Part shown: in pieces, positions 62,989-64,000 of the stretch
How the letters are laid out: the number at the start of each line of letters is the position of its first letter
How positions within the stretch are numbered: the first letter of the stretch is position 1
NCBI RefSeq assembly: GCF_020382885.2
Contig: NC_058510.1
Coordinates: 11,032,862 to 11,096,861 of the forward strand
Direction: 5' to 3'
Origin: Scatophagus argus
Lineage: Eukaryota > Chordata > Actinopteri > Scatophagidae
DNA length: 64,000 bases
Program-made: the position numbers and the translations under genes
The notes under the pieces: generated by a model
Database searches by the model: none
Seen by the model: the letters and a program-made list of their open reading frames with translations, nothing else
What the model was told of the DNA's origin: nothing

Positions 62989-64000
62989 AAAGTCTTTACA
63001 GTGACTCAGGTATTGCGCTCTTGTTGCTGCACTGAGTGGTTCAGGGCTTCCTCGGACAAGCCAGAGTCGACTGCCGTGTTTTAAGTTTTTAAAAAGCACA
63101 TTCTGGGTCCATGTGTCAAGCTGGCATTATTGTAGGTAACTGCTGATATGTGAAAACCATGCTGTGGGTCTTACATCATGTCTACTCAGGGGGCTTTTCA
63201 CACGCATCTGATCGAAATAAAGATTCCATTTTAAATCAATCCAGCCATCTACAGGGCCCATGGGATGGCTTGCGTTTCACTTGCTTCACTCTGCACGCAT
63301 GAGCACAATTGACCGATTGTATATTGGGATCCCAGCAACAGGCAGGTGACCTGTGCTCAATACTGTGCCCGAGAGCATCCTGTGTAGACAAAGATGCATC
63401 ACTGAAACTGTGGTTAGTGATAATGCGCTGCTTTCCCTATGTGGGCTTGTGTAACCGCTGCACTCTGGTCTATTGACCACCGTTTCACACCAAAAGACCA
63501 TGTGGTCGCTCATCTCATTCAAAGCTCTTCTCTGTTCTGGCCCCACAGAGGTGGATTAAAGTAAGGACAGCGAAGTCACTGCAGGCTGGAAACCCTCACC
63601 CGCCTCAACAGCTTTAGCTTAACACACGTTACTCTCTGCACTTATGTCTCATTAGGTAGGAGATGAAAACAAATCCCAAAGCACTGAACATGCTCGTGGT
63701 GGTTGTTGGTTTGGAAGGAGTGCACTTATAACTTTTGGCTACATCTACGTCTTCCGTTCCGACTGTAGTTGAGCTACTTCAGACGAGAATATCTGCTAGA
63801 TGAATTTAATGTAACATTTCTCTACAGTACAGATTTGAGTGGCTTTTTTCATGAGATATTTTCTCTCTCTAGTTCAGACATCAAGGTTCCTCTTGTTCCC
63901 CGAGGAAACTGGGAAACTGTTAACAAGGACAAAGGACAGAAAACTGCAGAGTGTAAGACACAGAGAGCTGTGGGGTGCTGTTGTCTCTTATCATTGTGAA

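Larger units (their letters stand above)
57990..64000. other. gene-poor spacer at the window end
   Basis: About 6 kb in which I recognise no coding exon on either strand. It holds three CA runs, a poly(A) run (60679-60706), a 10-bp hairpin (60841-60877) and an AATAAA on the minus strand (62983-62988) that might end a gene lying beyond the window. Short open frames here show no family similarity. Confidence 0.55.

Noticed and set aside
63286..63546. 86-codon minus-strand frame near the window end
   Set aside because: No similarity recognised. It might be 3' untranslated sequence of a leftward gene, but there is no support for coding.

Overview
The window is eukaryotic, from a ray-finned (teleost) fish. 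All supported genes are intron-split with GT-AG junctions. It contains an actinodin gene, a family known from fish fins and absent from tetrapods. Introns and spacers carry CA/GA microsatellites and two diverged repeats that look, from memory, like families common in percomorph fishes. I could run no searches, so species and paralog (a/b) are not resolved.

Five plus-strand genes lie head to tail. (1) About 1-38,060: arhgap21, a Rho-GTPase-activating protein with PDZ, PH/Arf-binding and RhoGAP domains. I join 24 constitutive coding exons into a continuous 2064-residue frame and add a 24-nt in-frame microexon. (2) About 40,200-44,340: an apolipoprotein D-like lipocalin, 4 coding exons, 185 aa. 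(3) About 44,650-46,190: otospiralin, 3 coding exons, 88 aa. (4) 46,642-49,920: cops9, the smallest COP9 signalosome subunit, 3 exons, 57 aa. (5) About 51,590-57,990: an actinodin, 6 coding exons, 650 aa. From about 58 to 64 kb I see no convincing coding exon, only simple repeats, a short hairpin and a possible minus-strand poly(A) signal.

The genes share no pathway: cytoskeletal/Golgi signalling, lipid-binding secretion, inner-ear secreted protein, signalosome, and fin-fold structural protein. The otos-cops9 order and orientation match the human arrangement as I recall it; the flanking genes do not lie together in human.

The points most worth a second look are the arhgap21 microexon, a possible intronic-polyadenylation end of arhgap21 that would leave a PDZ-only protein, a cysteine-rich open frame in an arhgap21 intron, three short perfect hairpins and a fold-back element in one 4.4-kb intron, a perfect match to the CTCF core inside the RhoGAP-coding region, and a 16-18-residue tandem repeat plus Cys-Asp-Pro repeats in the actinodin.
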